From positions 2,666,001 to 2,730,000 of the forward strand of contig NZ_CP107945.1 in assembly GCF_036057275.1 (NCBI RefSeq): 64,000 nucleotides of DNA, in the 5' to 3' direction. This DNA is from Streptomyces sp. NBC_00390 (GTDB lineage Bacteria > Actinomycetota > Actinomycetes > Streptomycetales > Streptomycetaceae). The notes beneath the pieces were generated by a model, which was given only the letters and a program-made list of their open reading frames with translations, did no database searches and was not told where the DNA came from. This document shows, piece after piece, positions 1 to 9,097 of this stretch (positions are counted from its first letter, which is position 1; each line of letters starts with the position of its first letter). A program made the translations under genes and the position numbers.

Positions 1-748
1 TGGACTTGGCCTGCTTGCCGTACACGCCGGGGCGCCCCTCGACGCCGTCCAGGTTGAGCTTCACGGTCACCTTGGTGCCCGCGGCCCAGTACTTCTCCGG
101 ACGGAAGTCGAGACGGTCGTTCCCGAACCAGTGACCCTCGACCGGGACGGACGGCTCCGCGGTGACCTTGATGGCGTTCTCGACGGCCTCGGGGTTGGTG
201 ATCCCCCGGGTGAAGTTGATCGAGACGGGCATGCCGACGCCGACCGTCGAGCCGTCCTCGGGCGTGTAGTGCCCGATGAAGGTGTTCTGCGGCACGAGCG
301 TGGTGAACGTGGTGTCCTTGGCCGACTCACGGCCTTCCTCGTCCTTGGCGACGGCGTGCACCTTGTACTTGGTGGAGCCGGCCAGGTGCTGGAGCGGCTC
401 CCAGCTCCCCCCGTCGCCGGCGATCTTGCCCTCGATCTTCGTGCCCTTGTCGTCCTGCACGGTGACCGTCGTCAGCTTGCCCTTGGTGGCCGTCACCTTG
501 AGCACACCGCTGGTCGCGACGGCATCGGCGCCGTCCTTGGGCGCGATGGTCACCACGGCCTGGGACGCCGAATTCGCGACCTCTCCGCCCTTCTTGCCCC
601 CGTCGCCGCTGCCCTTGTCCGAGCCGCCGCCCCCGCCCCCGCAGGCCGTGAGTACCAGCATCGCCCCCAGCACCAGTGCGGACAGCGCGGCGCCCCCGCG
701 TCCGCGCCCGGCCCTGGCCGATGCCCCCGATATCGGCTGCCCGTTCAC
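1..748 (-). CDS. L,D-transpeptidase-type lipoprotein, C-terminal part beyond the window
   Basis: Reads leftward off the window edge, so the catalytic part is not visible. GTG start at 748, with GAGGGGAG about 9 nt upstream. The N-terminus has Arg residues, a hydrophobic stretch and a lipobox ending LVLTAC, followed by a Gly/Ser/Lys linker, as expected for a lipidated outer-face protein. Two Ig-like segments follow and closely match the next gene: GHWFGNDRLDFRP here against GHWFGTARLDFRP there. From that paralogy I infer a YkuD-domain L,D-transpeptidase that makes 3-3 peptidoglycan cross-links. The YkuD motif itself lies outside the window. Confidence 0.85.
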   Translation of the reverse strand, partial: MNGQPISGASARAGRGRGGAALSALVLGAMLVLTACGGGGGGSDKGSGDGGKKGGEVANSASQAVVTIAPKDGADAVATSGVLKVTATKGKLTTVTVQDDKGTKIEGKIAGDGGSWEPLQHLAGSTKYKVHAVAKDEEGRESAKDTTFTTLVPQNTFIGHYTPEDGSTVGVGMPVSINFTRGITNPEAVENAIKVTAEPSVPVEGHWFGNDRLDFRPEKYWAAGTKVTVKLNLDGVEGRPGVYGKQAKS

Positions 749-952
749 AGTCGTGATCTCCCCTCAAGCAGCCTGGGATCACCAAGGCCGCACCCCCGCG
801 CGCCCCATACGCACGCTCGGCGACAGATAATCACACGGGGGGGTGATGTTCGACCACGGCCTTGTCACCGTTCCGTCCCAAATGGCTTGTGGGGCAGCAC
901 CCCACAGGCCGGCGGTTCGCGGCGCCGGCGCCGGGACACTCCGATCACATGA

Positions 953-2197
953 TCACTCGATCGCCGAGCCCGCCTTCCAGCTCGCCCAGTCCATGTTCCA
1001 GCCGCCGAGACCGTTGTCGGGGGCGACCTGCTTGTCGCGGGAGTTGACGACCTCCACCACGTCGCCGATCAGCGTCCGGTCGAAGAACCAGCCCGCCGGA
1101 GCGTCGCTGCTGCCGCCCTTCTCGTCCCGCAGTCCGACACATCCGTGGCTGACGTTGGCCGCGCCGAAGACGTCCGGGTCGGCCCAGTAGTTGCCGTGCA
1201 GGAAGGTGCCGGATCTGGTCAGCCGGATCGCGTGGGGAACGTCCTTGATGTCGTACTCGCCCTTGCCGTTGCGCTTCTTGAAGCCGACCGTCGCACCGTT
1301 CATCCGGGTCACCTCGAACATCTCGGTGACCACCATCTTCCCGTTGTACGTGGTCGTCCTGGGCGCGCCCGCCGTGATCGGCACGGTCGCCAGCAGTTCA
1401 CCGTCACGCCGCACCTGCATGGTGTGGGCCGCCGCGTCCACCAGGGACTCCTGCGAGCGGCCGACCGTGAAGGCGATGGTCTTGTCCTGGATGCCGTACA
1501 CGTCCGGCGCCGCCTCGACGTCGCGCAGCCGCAGATCGACCGTGACCCGGGTGCCCGGCTTCCAGTAGGTGCGCGGCCGGAAGTCGAGTCGCGCCGTGCC
1601 GAACCAGTGACCGGCGACCTCGACAGGAGGATCCGAGGTGACGCGGATTGCACGTTCGACCGCCGCGCGGTTCTCGATCTCCCGGTTGAAGTCGAACGAA
1701 ACGATCATCCCGGTGCCGACGGTCGAACGGTTCTCGGGCTTGAAGTAGCCGATGAACCGGTGTTCGGGGACCTGGGTCGTGAACGTGGTGTGGCGGGCCG
1801 CACGACGGCCGCCGGCGTCGACCGCCACCACGTCGATGCTGTACTTGGCCGCGAGCCGCAGCCGGACGCCGTCGGCGGGAGTCCAGCGCAGGCGGTCCGT
1901 GGAGATGCGTCCGCGGACTTCGACGGGATCGGCGTCCTCCACCTGGGTCACCTCGACCCGTTCCAGCCGGCCGCTCGACACGCTCACCTTGATCGCCCCC
2001 TTTGGACTGACCCCCTTCGAGCCGTCCTCGGGCGTGATGCGGATCGTGTTCTGGGGTGCCCTCGGTTTGTCGGCGACCTCGGGTTTGTCGCCGGTGCATC
2101 CGACAATTCCCGCGATCAGCCCTGCCCCTGCCAGGGCGAGCGCGACGGCGCGCCCCGCCCGCTTCAGTACATATGTCACGTACCGCTCAACGACCAC
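953..2197 (-). CDS. L,D-transpeptidase lipoprotein (YkuD domain)
   Basis: 414 residues. Signal sequence with lipobox IAGIVGC (Cys about 34), two Ig-like domains (about 45-250) and a C-terminal YkuD catalytic domain. The active-site motif SHGCVGLRD is visible near residue 355, with an upstream His in LHGNYWAD. These enzymes form 3-3 cross-links in peptidoglycan and are outer-face lipoproteins, like mycobacterial LdtMt2. It is a tandem paralogue of the gene ending at 748. The GTG at 2197 has GGAGGGG only a few bases upstream; an in-frame GTG six codons later (MTYVLKRAG) gives a more usual lipoprotein N-terminus and is a real alternative. Divergent from glgX. Confidence 0.93.
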   Translation of the reverse strand: MVVERYVTYVLKRAGRAVALALAGAGLIAGIVGCTGDKPEVADKPRAPQNTIRITPEDGSKGVSPKGAIKVSVSSGRLERVEVTQVEDADPVEVRGRISTDRLRWTPADGVRLRLAAKYSIDVVAVDAGGRRAARHTTFTTQVPEHRFIGYFKPENRSTVGTGMIVSFDFNREIENRAAVERAIRVTSDPPVEVAGHWFGTARLDFRPRTYWKPGTRVTVDLRLRDVEAAPDVYGIQDKTIAFTVGRSQESLVDAAAHTMQVRRDGELLATVPITAGAPRTTTYNGKMVVTEMFEVTRMNGATVGFKKRNGKGEYDIKDVPHAIRLTRSGTFLHGNYWADPDVFGAANVSHGCVGLRDEKGGSSDAPAGWFFDRTLIGDVVEVVNSRDKQVAPDNGLGGWNMDWASWKAGSAIE

Positions 2198-2206
2198 GCC
2201 CCTCCA

Positions 2207-2252
2207 GGGGAAACGTCGGGGGGAAACGCGAGGGCGAACGGGAGGGGAAACG
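2207..2252. repeat. Three copies of GGGGAAACG between ldt and glgX
   Basis: GGGGAAACG occurs at 2207-2215, 2220-2228 and 2244-2252, just upstream of the transpeptidase start. The copies are 13 and 24 bp apart. They could be sites for a repeated DNA-binding protein or part of the leader; no function can be assigned from sequence. Confidence 0.5.
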
Positions 2253-2427
2253 TGAGTGCCGGGCCATGTTGGGAGCAGGGTGGTGCGGGCAGAACTGGTG
2301 GGAGGACCGCGCGTGGGGTGCTCGCGGCCGGGACGCCGCGGGCCGGGTGCACGCGAGGCGAGCCGCGGGAGGCCGGCAGGTGTCGAGCGCAGCCGAGCAG
2401 GAGACAGCGCAGGAGGGGGTGCGGGGC

Positions 2428-4662
2428 ATGCTGCCCGGCCTGCCTGCGGCGGTGGCCGGCGTCAACGGCCACGCCGGCACCTCGGGCGGCGGCGGCAGGC
2501 CACCGGTGTGGCCGGGGGCGCCGACGCCGCTCGGCGCACGCTACCGGGCCGGGCCGGACGGGGTCTCGGGCACCAACTTCGCGCTGTGGGCGGGCGGCGC
2601 GGAGGCGGTCGAGCTGTGCCTGTTCGACGGGGCGGGCGCCGCCGCGACCGAGACACGGCTGCCGCTGACCGAGCTCACCCACGAGATCTGGCACGGCTTC
2701 GTACCGGGCGTGAGACCGGGGCAGCGGTACGGCTACCGGGTGCACGGCCGCTGGGACCCGTGGACGGGAGCGCGCTGGAATCCCGCGAAGCTGCTGCTCG
2801 ACCCGTACGCACGGGCGGTGGACGGCGACTTCACGCTGCCTGCGCAGGTGTACGGGCATGTGCGGGACTGGCCGCAGCAGCATGTCGCCGACACGGTGCG
2901 CGACGAGCGTGACTCGGCGCCCTACGTGCCCAAAGGGGTCGTGGTCCATGACGAGGGCGCCGACGACGAGTGGATGGACGACCGCAGGCCCAAGACGCCC
3001 TGGGCGGACTCGGTCATCTACGAGCTGCACGTCCGCGGTTTCACCAAACTCCATCCGGGAATCCCGCCGAACCTCAGGGGCACCTACGCCGGACTCGCGC
3101 ACCCGGCGGCGATCGAGCACCTGGTGCGCCTCGGGGTGACGGCCGTCGAACTGCTGCCCGTCCACCAGTTCGCGCACGAGGACCATCTGCTGCGCCGCGG
3201 GCTGCGCAACTACTGGGGCTACAACTCCATCGGCTACTTCGCCCCGCACGCCGGATACGCCTCGGGCGGGACGCGCGGGCAGCAGGTGGGCGAGTTCAAG
3301 CGGATGGTGCGCTCGCTGCACGACGCGGGCATCGAGGTCATCCTGGACGTGGTCTACAACCACACGGCGGAGGCCGGCGAGCTGGGTCCGATGCTGTCGT
3401 TGCGCGGTATCGACAACCGCGGCTACTACCGCCTGCAGTCCGACGCCCGGCGGTACACGGACTACACGGGGTGCGGCAACACCCTGCACGTGGTCCAGCC
3501 CCATGTGCTGCGGCTGATCACCGATTCGCTGCGCTACTGGGTGACCGAGATGGGGGTGGACGGCTTCCGCTTCGACCTGGCGGCGGCCCTGGCGCGCTCC
3601 ATGCACGACGTCGACATGCTCTCCCCGTTCCTCGCGGTGATCGCCCAGGACCCGGTGCTGCGCAGGGTGAAGCTGATCGCCGAGCCGTGGGACGTGGGCA
3701 ACGGCGGCTACCAGGTGGGCGCGTTCCCGCCGCTGTGGACGGAGTGGAACGACCGCTACCGGGACGCGGTACGGGACTTCTGGCGCGGCGCGCTGCCCGA
3801 CGTACGCGATCTCGGCTACCGGCTGTCGGGCTCCAGCGACCTGTACGCCTGGGGCGGCCGGCGCCCCTACGCGTCCATCAACTTCGTCACCGCCCACGAC
3901 GGCTTCACCCTGCGCGACCTGGTCAGCTACGAGCAGAAGCACAACGAGGCCAACGGCGAGGGCAACCGGGACGGGACGAACGACAACCGGTCCTGGAACT
4001 GCGGCGCGGAAGGTGAGACGGACGACCCACGCGTCAATGCGCTGCGCCGCCGGCAGATCCGGAACCTGCTGACCACGCTGCTGCTGTCGACCGGGGTGCC
4101 GATGCTGGTCGCGGGTGACGAGATGGGGCGTACGCAGGGCGGCAGCAACAACGCCTACTGCCAGGACAACGAGGTCAGCTGGCTGGACTGGTCGCTGCCC
4201 GGGCAACCGGGACCGGCCGGGCTGCTGGCGCTGACCAGGAGGCTGCTCGCACTGCGCCACACCCATCCGGTGCTGCGCCGCCGGGCCTTCTTCTCCGGCC
4301 GCCCGCAGGCGGCGGACGGCCTGCGGGACCTGGCCTGGTTCACCCCGCACGGCACGGAGATGAACGAAGCGGACTGGTACGCCCCCTCAGCCACCCTCGC
4401 GCTGTACCTCTCCGGCCGGGACATCCCGGGACGGGACGCGCGGGGCGCCCAGGTGACGGACGACAGCTTTCTGACGATCCTGCACGCGGGGCACCGCCCG
4501 GTGGACTTCCGTCTGCCGGGCCCGCCCTGGGCCACCTCGTACGAACTGGCGGTCGACACCTCACTGGAGGACCAGGACACAGCCCCCGCAACGGTGCACG
4601 AGGGCGGCGCGGTGGTGACGGTGCCGGCGCGGTCGGTGCTGCTGCTGAAGGTCCGGGCGTAG
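2428..4662 (+). CDS. glgX: Glycogen debranching enzyme GlgX
   Basis: 744 residues from the ATG at 2428, chosen because AGGAGGGGG ends 8 nt before it; the frame is open upstream but that part is low-complexity. N-terminal CBM48-like domain (about 20-130), then a GH13 barrel with the four conserved regions: DVVYNH, GFRFDLAAAL (nucleophile Asp), LIAEPWDV (acid/base Glu) and FVTAHDG. This is the isoamylase-type enzyme that hydrolyses alpha-1,6 branches left after phosphorylase action, so it acts with GlgP encoded about 8 kb away. Length and motifs are normal for the family. It stands alone, divergent from the transpeptidase pair. Confidence 0.96.
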   Translation: MLPGLPAAVAGVNGHAGTSGGGGRPPVWPGAPTPLGARYRAGPDGVSGTNFALWAGGAEAVELCLFDGAGAAATETRLPLTELTHEIWHGFVPGVRPGQRYGYRVHGRWDPWTGARWNPAKLLLDPYARAVDGDFTLPAQVYGHVRDWPQQHVADTVRDERDSAPYVPKGVVVHDEGADDEWMDDRRPKTPWADSVIYELHVRGFTKLHPGIPPNLRGTYAGLAHPAAIEHLVRLGVTAVELLPVHQFAHEDHLLRRGLRNYWGYNSIGYFAPHAGYASGGTRGQQVGEFKRMVRSLHDAGIEVILDVVYNHTAEAGELGPMLSLRGIDNRGYYRLQSDARRYTDYTGCGNTLHVVQPHVLRLITDSLRYWVTEMGVDGFRFDLAAALARSMHDVDMLSPFLAVIAQDPVLRRVKLIAEPWDVGNGGYQVGAFPPLWTEWNDRYRDAVRDFWRGALPDVRDLGYRLSGSSDLYAWGGRRPYASINFVTAHDGFTLRDLVSYEQKHNEANGEGNRDGTNDNRSWNCGAEGETDDPRVNALRRRQIRNLLTTLLLSTGVPMLVAGDEMGRTQGGSNNAYCQDNEVSWLDWSLPGQPGPAGLLALTRRLLALRHTHPVLRRRAFFSGRPQAADGLRDLAWFTPHGTEMNEADWYAPSATLALYLSGRDIPGRDARGAQVTDDSFLTILHAGHRPVDFRLPGPPWATSYELAVDTSLEDQDTAPATVHEGGAVVTVPARSVLLLKVRA

Positions 4663-4757
4663 CCTGCGGGGGCCGGGCGGGGGCGGGTCAGTGCCCCACC
4701 GGCCCTCTTCACGACGACGCGTCCGGGCAGGCGGCGCCACGGAAAACCACATGAGCG

Positions 4758-4780
4758 CTGTCAGTGGCAAACCGTAGGCT
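4758..4780 (+). promoter_or_regulatory. DNA-damage-type (PafBC / RecA-independent) promoter
   Basis: CTGTCAGTGGC (4758-4768), exactly 6 nt, then TAGGCT (4775-4780). This matches the motif described for RecA-independent DNA-damage genes in Streptomyces, TTGTCAGTGGC-N6-TAGggT. The ATG of the ABC exporter lies 5 nt after the -10, so the transcript is probably leaderless; no Shine-Dalgarno sequence is visible. Confidence 0.72.
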
Positions 4781-4785
4781 CGCAC

Positions 4786-6714
4786 ATGATGCCCACCACA
4801 CACGTTGTCACCAAGGACCGGTCCGCCGTGCGCACCCTGCTACGGCTGTGGCCGTATGTACGGCCCGTCCGGACGCGCCTGTTCAGCGCCGCTTTCGTCG
4901 CCGTTGTGGCGTCCTGTCTGAGCGTCGTGATCCCGCTCGTGCTCAAGTGGATCGTCGACGGTCCCGTCGCGGACAGTGACCCGGGCGGAGTCTGGCTCGG
5001 GGCGCTGGTCCTGCTTCTGCTGGGTGCTGCCGAGGCCGTCCTGTTCGGCTTCCGCCGGTGGCTGGTCGCCCGGCCGCTCGCCGGCGTGGAGGCGGCCATG
5101 CGCGCCGATCTGTTCCGTCATCTGCAGCGGCTGCCGGTGTCCTTCCACGACCGCTGGGCCTCAGGTCAGCTGCTGTCGCGCGGCACCACCGATCTGATGC
5201 TGATCCGGATGTTCCTCGCCTTCCCGCTGACCTTTCTGCTCGTCAACGCGGCCACGATCCTGGTGGGGTTCGTGCTGCTTCTCGCGCAGGACTGGACGCT
5301 GGGGCTGGTGCTGCTGGCGCCCGTCGTGCCCCTGGTCTTCGTGTGCTCGCTGTTCGAGGCCCGGTACTGGATCGTGGCCCGGCAGGCGCAGGACCAGGTC
5401 GGCGACCTGACGACGGTCGTCGAGGAGAGCGTGCTCGGCATCCGTATCGTCAAGGGCTTCGGCCGGCACCGCAGTCAGGCCGATGCCTTCCGGATGCTCG
5501 CCGAGCGACTGCGCGGCACGGAGCTGGGCAAGGCCCGGCTGCTGGGGGGCATCTGGGCCCTGATCACCACGATTCCGGAGCTGGCGATCGGCGCCGCGCT
5601 GGTGCTGGGCACGATCCAGGTCGCGGACGGAGACCTGTCGGCTGGCACGCTGGTGGCGTTCCTCTCGACGGCGCTGGCGCTTCGCTGGCCGGTGGAGTCG
5701 ATCGGCTTTCTGCTGGCGATGAGCCAGGAGGCGGCGACGGCGACGGAGCGGTACTTCGAGGTGCTGGACGCCGAGGAGGAACGTGAGACGTACCAGCGGG
5801 ATGCGGACCGGCGGGAGGCGGGCGAGCGGGAGGCGGGCGAGCGGGATGCGGATCTGGGCGTCCCTAACCCGCCGGACGCCGACGTGGGCGGACTGCGGTT
5901 CGAGGGCGTCGAGTTCCGCTACCCGGACGCGCCCGCGGCCACCGCGCCGGTTCTCGCCGGGATCGACCTCCGGATCCGGCCAGGGGAGACGATGGCCCTG
6001 GTCGGCGCCACCGGCAGCGGGAAGACCACGCTCACCGCGCTGGTACCAAGGCTGTACGAGGCGACGGCCGGGCGGATCACGCTCGACGGCGAGGACATCA
6101 CCGCGATGCCGCGGCAGCGGCTGCGCGAACTGGTGTCGGTGGCGTTCGAGGAGCCGACGCTGTTCTCGACGAGCGTCGGTGAGAACGTCCTGATGGGCGT
6201 GGGCGGCTCGCATCCGGCACACGGCTCCCGCCCGCCGGACGGCCCGGACGCGGCACAGGTCCCGGACACCGCACAGGTCCCGGACGGCGGAGACAGGGCG
6301 GAGGCCCTGCGCCACGCCCTCGACATCGCCCAGGCCGGCTTCGTGGACCGTCTCCCTCAGGGCATCGCCACCCAGGTCGGCGAACAGGGCCTCAGCCTCT
6401 CCGGTGGACAGCGCCAGCGCCTCGCGCTGGCCCGCGCGGTGGTCGGCCGGCCACGCTTCCTGGTCCTCGACGACCCGCTGTCCGCCCTCGACGTCCACAC
6501 GGAGGCCCTGGTGGAGGCGGCGCTGCGCAGGGTGCTCGACGACACGACCGCGCTGGTGGTGGCGCACCGGCCGTCGACCGTGATGCTCGCCGACCGGGTG
6601 GCGCTGCTGTCCGAGGGGCGGATCGCCGCGGTGGGCACCCACCATGAACTGCTTCGTACGAACGCGGAGTACGCCTGGCTGATGTCCGGCGCAGAAGGGA
6701 GTGGCGCACGATGA
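4786..6714 (+). CDS. ABC exporter half-transporter, degenerate-site subunit
   Basis: 642 residues: six-helix exporter membrane domain (about 20-320), then an ATPase domain with Walker A GATGSGKTT, signature LSGGQRQRLALARA and Walker B FLVLDDPLSALD. The usual catalytic Glu after Walker B is Asp, as in the degenerate half of heterodimeric exporters. Two insertions are unusual: a charged linker with repeated REAGE units at about residues 335-375, and a Pro/Asp-rich loop at about 480-505 inside the ATPase domain. It overlaps the next gene by ATGA, so the two are translationally coupled and should form one heterodimer. Substrate unknown; drug or lipid export is typical of the family. No ribosome site; leaderless initiation at 4786 (or the adjacent ATG) fits the promoter. 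Confidence 0.93.
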   Translation: MMPTTHVVTKDRSAVRTLLRLWPYVRPVRTRLFSAAFVAVVASCLSVVIPLVLKWIVDGPVADSDPGGVWLGALVLLLLGAAEAVLFGFRRWLVARPLAGVEAAMRADLFRHLQRLPVSFHDRWASGQLLSRGTTDLMLIRMFLAFPLTFLLVNAATILVGFVLLLAQDWTLGLVLLAPVVPLVFVCSLFEARYWIVARQAQDQVGDLTTVVEESVLGIRIVKGFGRHRSQADAFRMLAERLRGTELGKARLLGGIWALITTIPELAIGAALVLGTIQVADGDLSAGTLVAFLSTALALRWPVESIGFLLAMSQEAATATERYFEVLDAEEERETYQRDADRREAGEREAGERDADLGVPNPPDADVGGLRFEGVEFRYPDAPAATAPVLAGIDLRIRPGETMALVGATGSGKTTLTALVPRLYEATAGRITLDGEDITAMPRQRLRELVSVAFEEPTLFSTSVGENVLMGVGGSHPAHGSRPPDGPDAAQVPDTAQVPDGGDRAEALRHALDIAQAGFVDRLPQGIATQVGEQGLSLSGGQRQRLALARAVVGRPRFLVLDDPLSALDVHTEALVEAALRRVLDDTTALVVAHRPSTVMLADRVALLSEGRIAAVGTHHELLRTNAEYAWLMSGAEGSGAR

Positions 6715-8588
6715 CCTCGACGACCGCGATGGACGGCATCGAGGACGCCGACGAGACCAGGTCCACCGGCGGCGGACGGCCGGAACAGGGCGGGGACGAC
6801 CCCTTCGACCGGGATGCCCTCCCCGCGCCCGCGGGGGCGACCGGGATGCTGCTGCGTTCCCTTCTCGCGCCACGACGCGCCCGGGTCGCCGTCGCCGCAC
6901 TGCTCCTGCTGCTCCAGCAGGCCGCGGTGCAGGCCGGACCGATGCTGGTGGCGTACGCGATCGACCGCGGCGTACCGGCGTTCCGCTCGCACGACTACGG
7001 TCCGCTGGCCGCCGTCGGCGCGGGGTACGCGCTCTGCTCGCTGGGCGCGGGCGCGTTCCAGTACGGCTTCATCCGCGTGTCCGCCCGGGTCAATCAGGAC
7101 GTCCTGCTGGATCTGCGCGGCCGGATCTTCCGCCATGCGCAGGCGCTGAGCGTGGACTTCCACGAGCGGTACACCTCGGGCCGGCTGATCTCCCGTTCCA
7201 CGACCGACGTCGAGTCGCTGCGGGAGCTGTTGAGCGAGGGACTTCAGGAGCTCATCGGCGTCATTCTGTCCTTCGTCTTCATCTCGGCGATGCTGCTCTG
7301 GCTGGACCTCGGACTCGGCACCGTCGCGGTACTGTCCTTCGTCCCGCTGTATCTGCTGGTCCGGCTCTACCAGCGGCGTGTCCAGTCCGTCTTCATGCAG
7401 CGCTCCACCGCGATCGCTGCCGTGATCGTGAAGTTCGCCGAGACGATGAACGGAATCCGGCCGGTGCGGGCGTTCCGCCGCGAGCGGGCCAATGACGGCG
7501 AGTTCCGGGTGCTGAACCACCGGCACGAGCGCAGCAACGGCGATGCGCTGCTGGAGATGGCGCGCTTCGTCGTCGGCTCCCGGCTGGTCGCGAACACCGC
7601 GGTCGCCGGGATCGTGCTGTGGGGTGCGTACCGGGTGGCGGGCGGGACGCTGGCGCTGGGAGTGCTGGCGGCGGCGGTGTTGTATCTGCGGCGGCTGTAC
7701 GACCCCATCGACCGGCTCGGCATGTTCCTCAACTCCTACCAGTCGGCGGCCGCCTCCCTGGAGAAGATCGCGGGCCTGCTGGCTCAGGTCCCCTCGGTCC
7801 CCGAGGCGGTCGAGCCCCGCCGGCTGCCTGCGCGGGACACGGACCGGCCGGGCCGCGAGGTGGTCTTCGACGGCGTCCGGTTCGCGTACCGCAGGGGCGG
7901 TGAGGTGCTGCCGCACTTCGATCTGACGATTCCGGCGGGGCAGACCGTGGCGATGGTCGGCTCGACCGGTGCGGGCAAGTCGACCCTGGCCAAGCTGCTG
8001 GCCCGGTTCTACGACCCCTCCGACGGACGGGTCCTGCTCGACGGGGTCGATCTGCGCGATCTGGCCACACCCGAACTGCGGCGCGGGGTGGTGATGGTGA
8101 CGCAGGAGGCGTTCCTGTTCTCCGGGACCGTCGCGGAGAACATCGCGGTCGGCCGTCCGGACGCGTCGCGCGAGGAGATCGAGCACGCCGCGAAGGCCAT
8201 CGGCGCACACGATTTCATCAGCGCCCTGCCGGACGGCTACGACACGGACGTACGCAAGCGCGGTGGGCGTATCTCCGCGGGCCAGCGCCAGTTGGTGGCC
8301 TTCGCCCGCGCACTGCTCGCCGATCCCGCGGTGCTGATCCTGGACGAGGCGACCAGTTCCCTGGACATCCCGGGCGAGCGCGCGGTGCAGCGGGCCATGG
8401 ACACGGTGCTGCGGGGACGCACGGCCGTGGTGATCGCCCACCGTCTGTCGACGGTAGAGATCGCGGACCGGGTGCTGGTGATGGAACACGGCAGGATCGT
8501 GGAGGACGGGACACCGGCCGAACTGACCGGCGGCGACGGCCGGTTCGCAGGCCTGCACCGGGCCTGGCGGGACAGCCTGGTCGGCTGA
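6711..8588 (+). CDS. ABC exporter half-transporter, catalytic subunit
   Basis: 625 residues. A short charged N-terminal tail, six-helix membrane domain (about 45-340), then an ATPase domain with Walker A GSTGAGKST and a complete Walker B VLILDEATSSLD with catalytic Glu. The signature is the weakened form ISAGQRQ. A canonical Walker B here paired with Asp in the partner, and a degenerate signature here, is the pattern of asymmetric heterodimers such as TM287/288 or BmrCD. Translation is coupled to the upstream subunit (ATGA at 6711). Presumably induced with it from the damage-type promoter. Substrate not predictable. Confidence 0.93.
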   Translation: MTSTTAMDGIEDADETRSTGGGRPEQGGDDPFDRDALPAPAGATGMLLRSLLAPRRARVAVAALLLLLQQAAVQAGPMLVAYAIDRGVPAFRSHDYGPLAAVGAGYALCSLGAGAFQYGFIRVSARVNQDVLLDLRGRIFRHAQALSVDFHERYTSGRLISRSTTDVESLRELLSEGLQELIGVILSFVFISAMLLWLDLGLGTVAVLSFVPLYLLVRLYQRRVQSVFMQRSTAIAAVIVKFAETMNGIRPVRAFRRERANDGEFRVLNHRHERSNGDALLEMARFVVGSRLVANTAVAGIVLWGAYRVAGGTLALGVLAAAVLYLRRLYDPIDRLGMFLNSYQSAAASLEKIAGLLAQVPSVPEAVEPRRLPARDTDRPGREVVFDGVRFAYRRGGEVLPHFDLTIPAGQTVAMVGSTGAGKSTLAKLLARFYDPSDGRVLLDGVDLRDLATPELRRGVVMVTQEAFLFSGTVAENIAVGRPDASREEIEHAAKAIGAHDFISALPDGYDTDVRKRGGRISAGQRQLVAFARALLADPAVLILDEATSSLDIPGERAVQRAMDTVLRGRTAVVIAHRLSTVEIADRVLVMEHGRIVEDGTPAELTGGDGRFAGLHRAWRDSLVG

Positions 8589-9097
8589 CAGGCCGACGGG
8601 CGGCGCCGTCGGCGCGGCGGCGCCGGGTGCGGCGGCACCGGGCAGCGGCACGAGCGCGCGGTCGGCGGTGGCGCCCGCACCGACCCGTGCGCGCCGTCCG
8701 GGCCGGCTCCACCGCTCCCGCCCGTACGGGCGCGGAACGAGTCACACCTCCGCCCGATCTCCCCGACCAGAGGCAACACGTGCTCAACACTGCGTTCACA
8801 CATGCCAGGTCCCGCATCGGCCTCGCTTCCGGCGCCGCACACGGTCTTCGGTGAATGCGCTCCCCGGGCCGCAGCCATCGGGGAAACGTCCGCTCAACGA
8901 ACACGGCTGCACGTTCAACGAACTATTTCCAGCCAACTTCTTGTCGCGCTCCTGACAGACGGGCGTCACTGGTGCGACTCTTCCCCCGATCCGCGCTCCA
9001 CAAAGCTCCACATGCTCGACGTGATCCACATGCTCGGCATGCTCTGCCCGGCCTGCCTACCCAGCTCGCCGGTACCCCCCTCGCAGAAGGAGTTCGC
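8589..9097. other. Intergenic region before the M4 protease
   Basis: About 500 nt with no supportable gene. Just after the ABC operon, GGCGCC arms at about 8602-8607 and 8619-8624 could form a weak GC-rich hairpin. Near the protease, the 12-mer TCCACATGCTCG is repeated at 9007 and 9025 with an 18-nt period, probably in the leader. I see no convincing -35/-10 pair. Confidence 0.5.

Noticed and set aside
2056..2427. Extension of glgX upstream to 2056
   Set aside because: The upstream part is basic low-complexity sequence with no ribosome site and overlaps the transpeptidase; AGGAGGGGG before 2428 fixes the start.
2176..4350. 724-codon frame antisense to glgX, and similar long antisense frames under treS, glgB, pta, helD and the giant gene
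   Set aside because: Arg/Gly/Ala/Pro-rich shadow translations with no family motifs, opposite well-supported genes.
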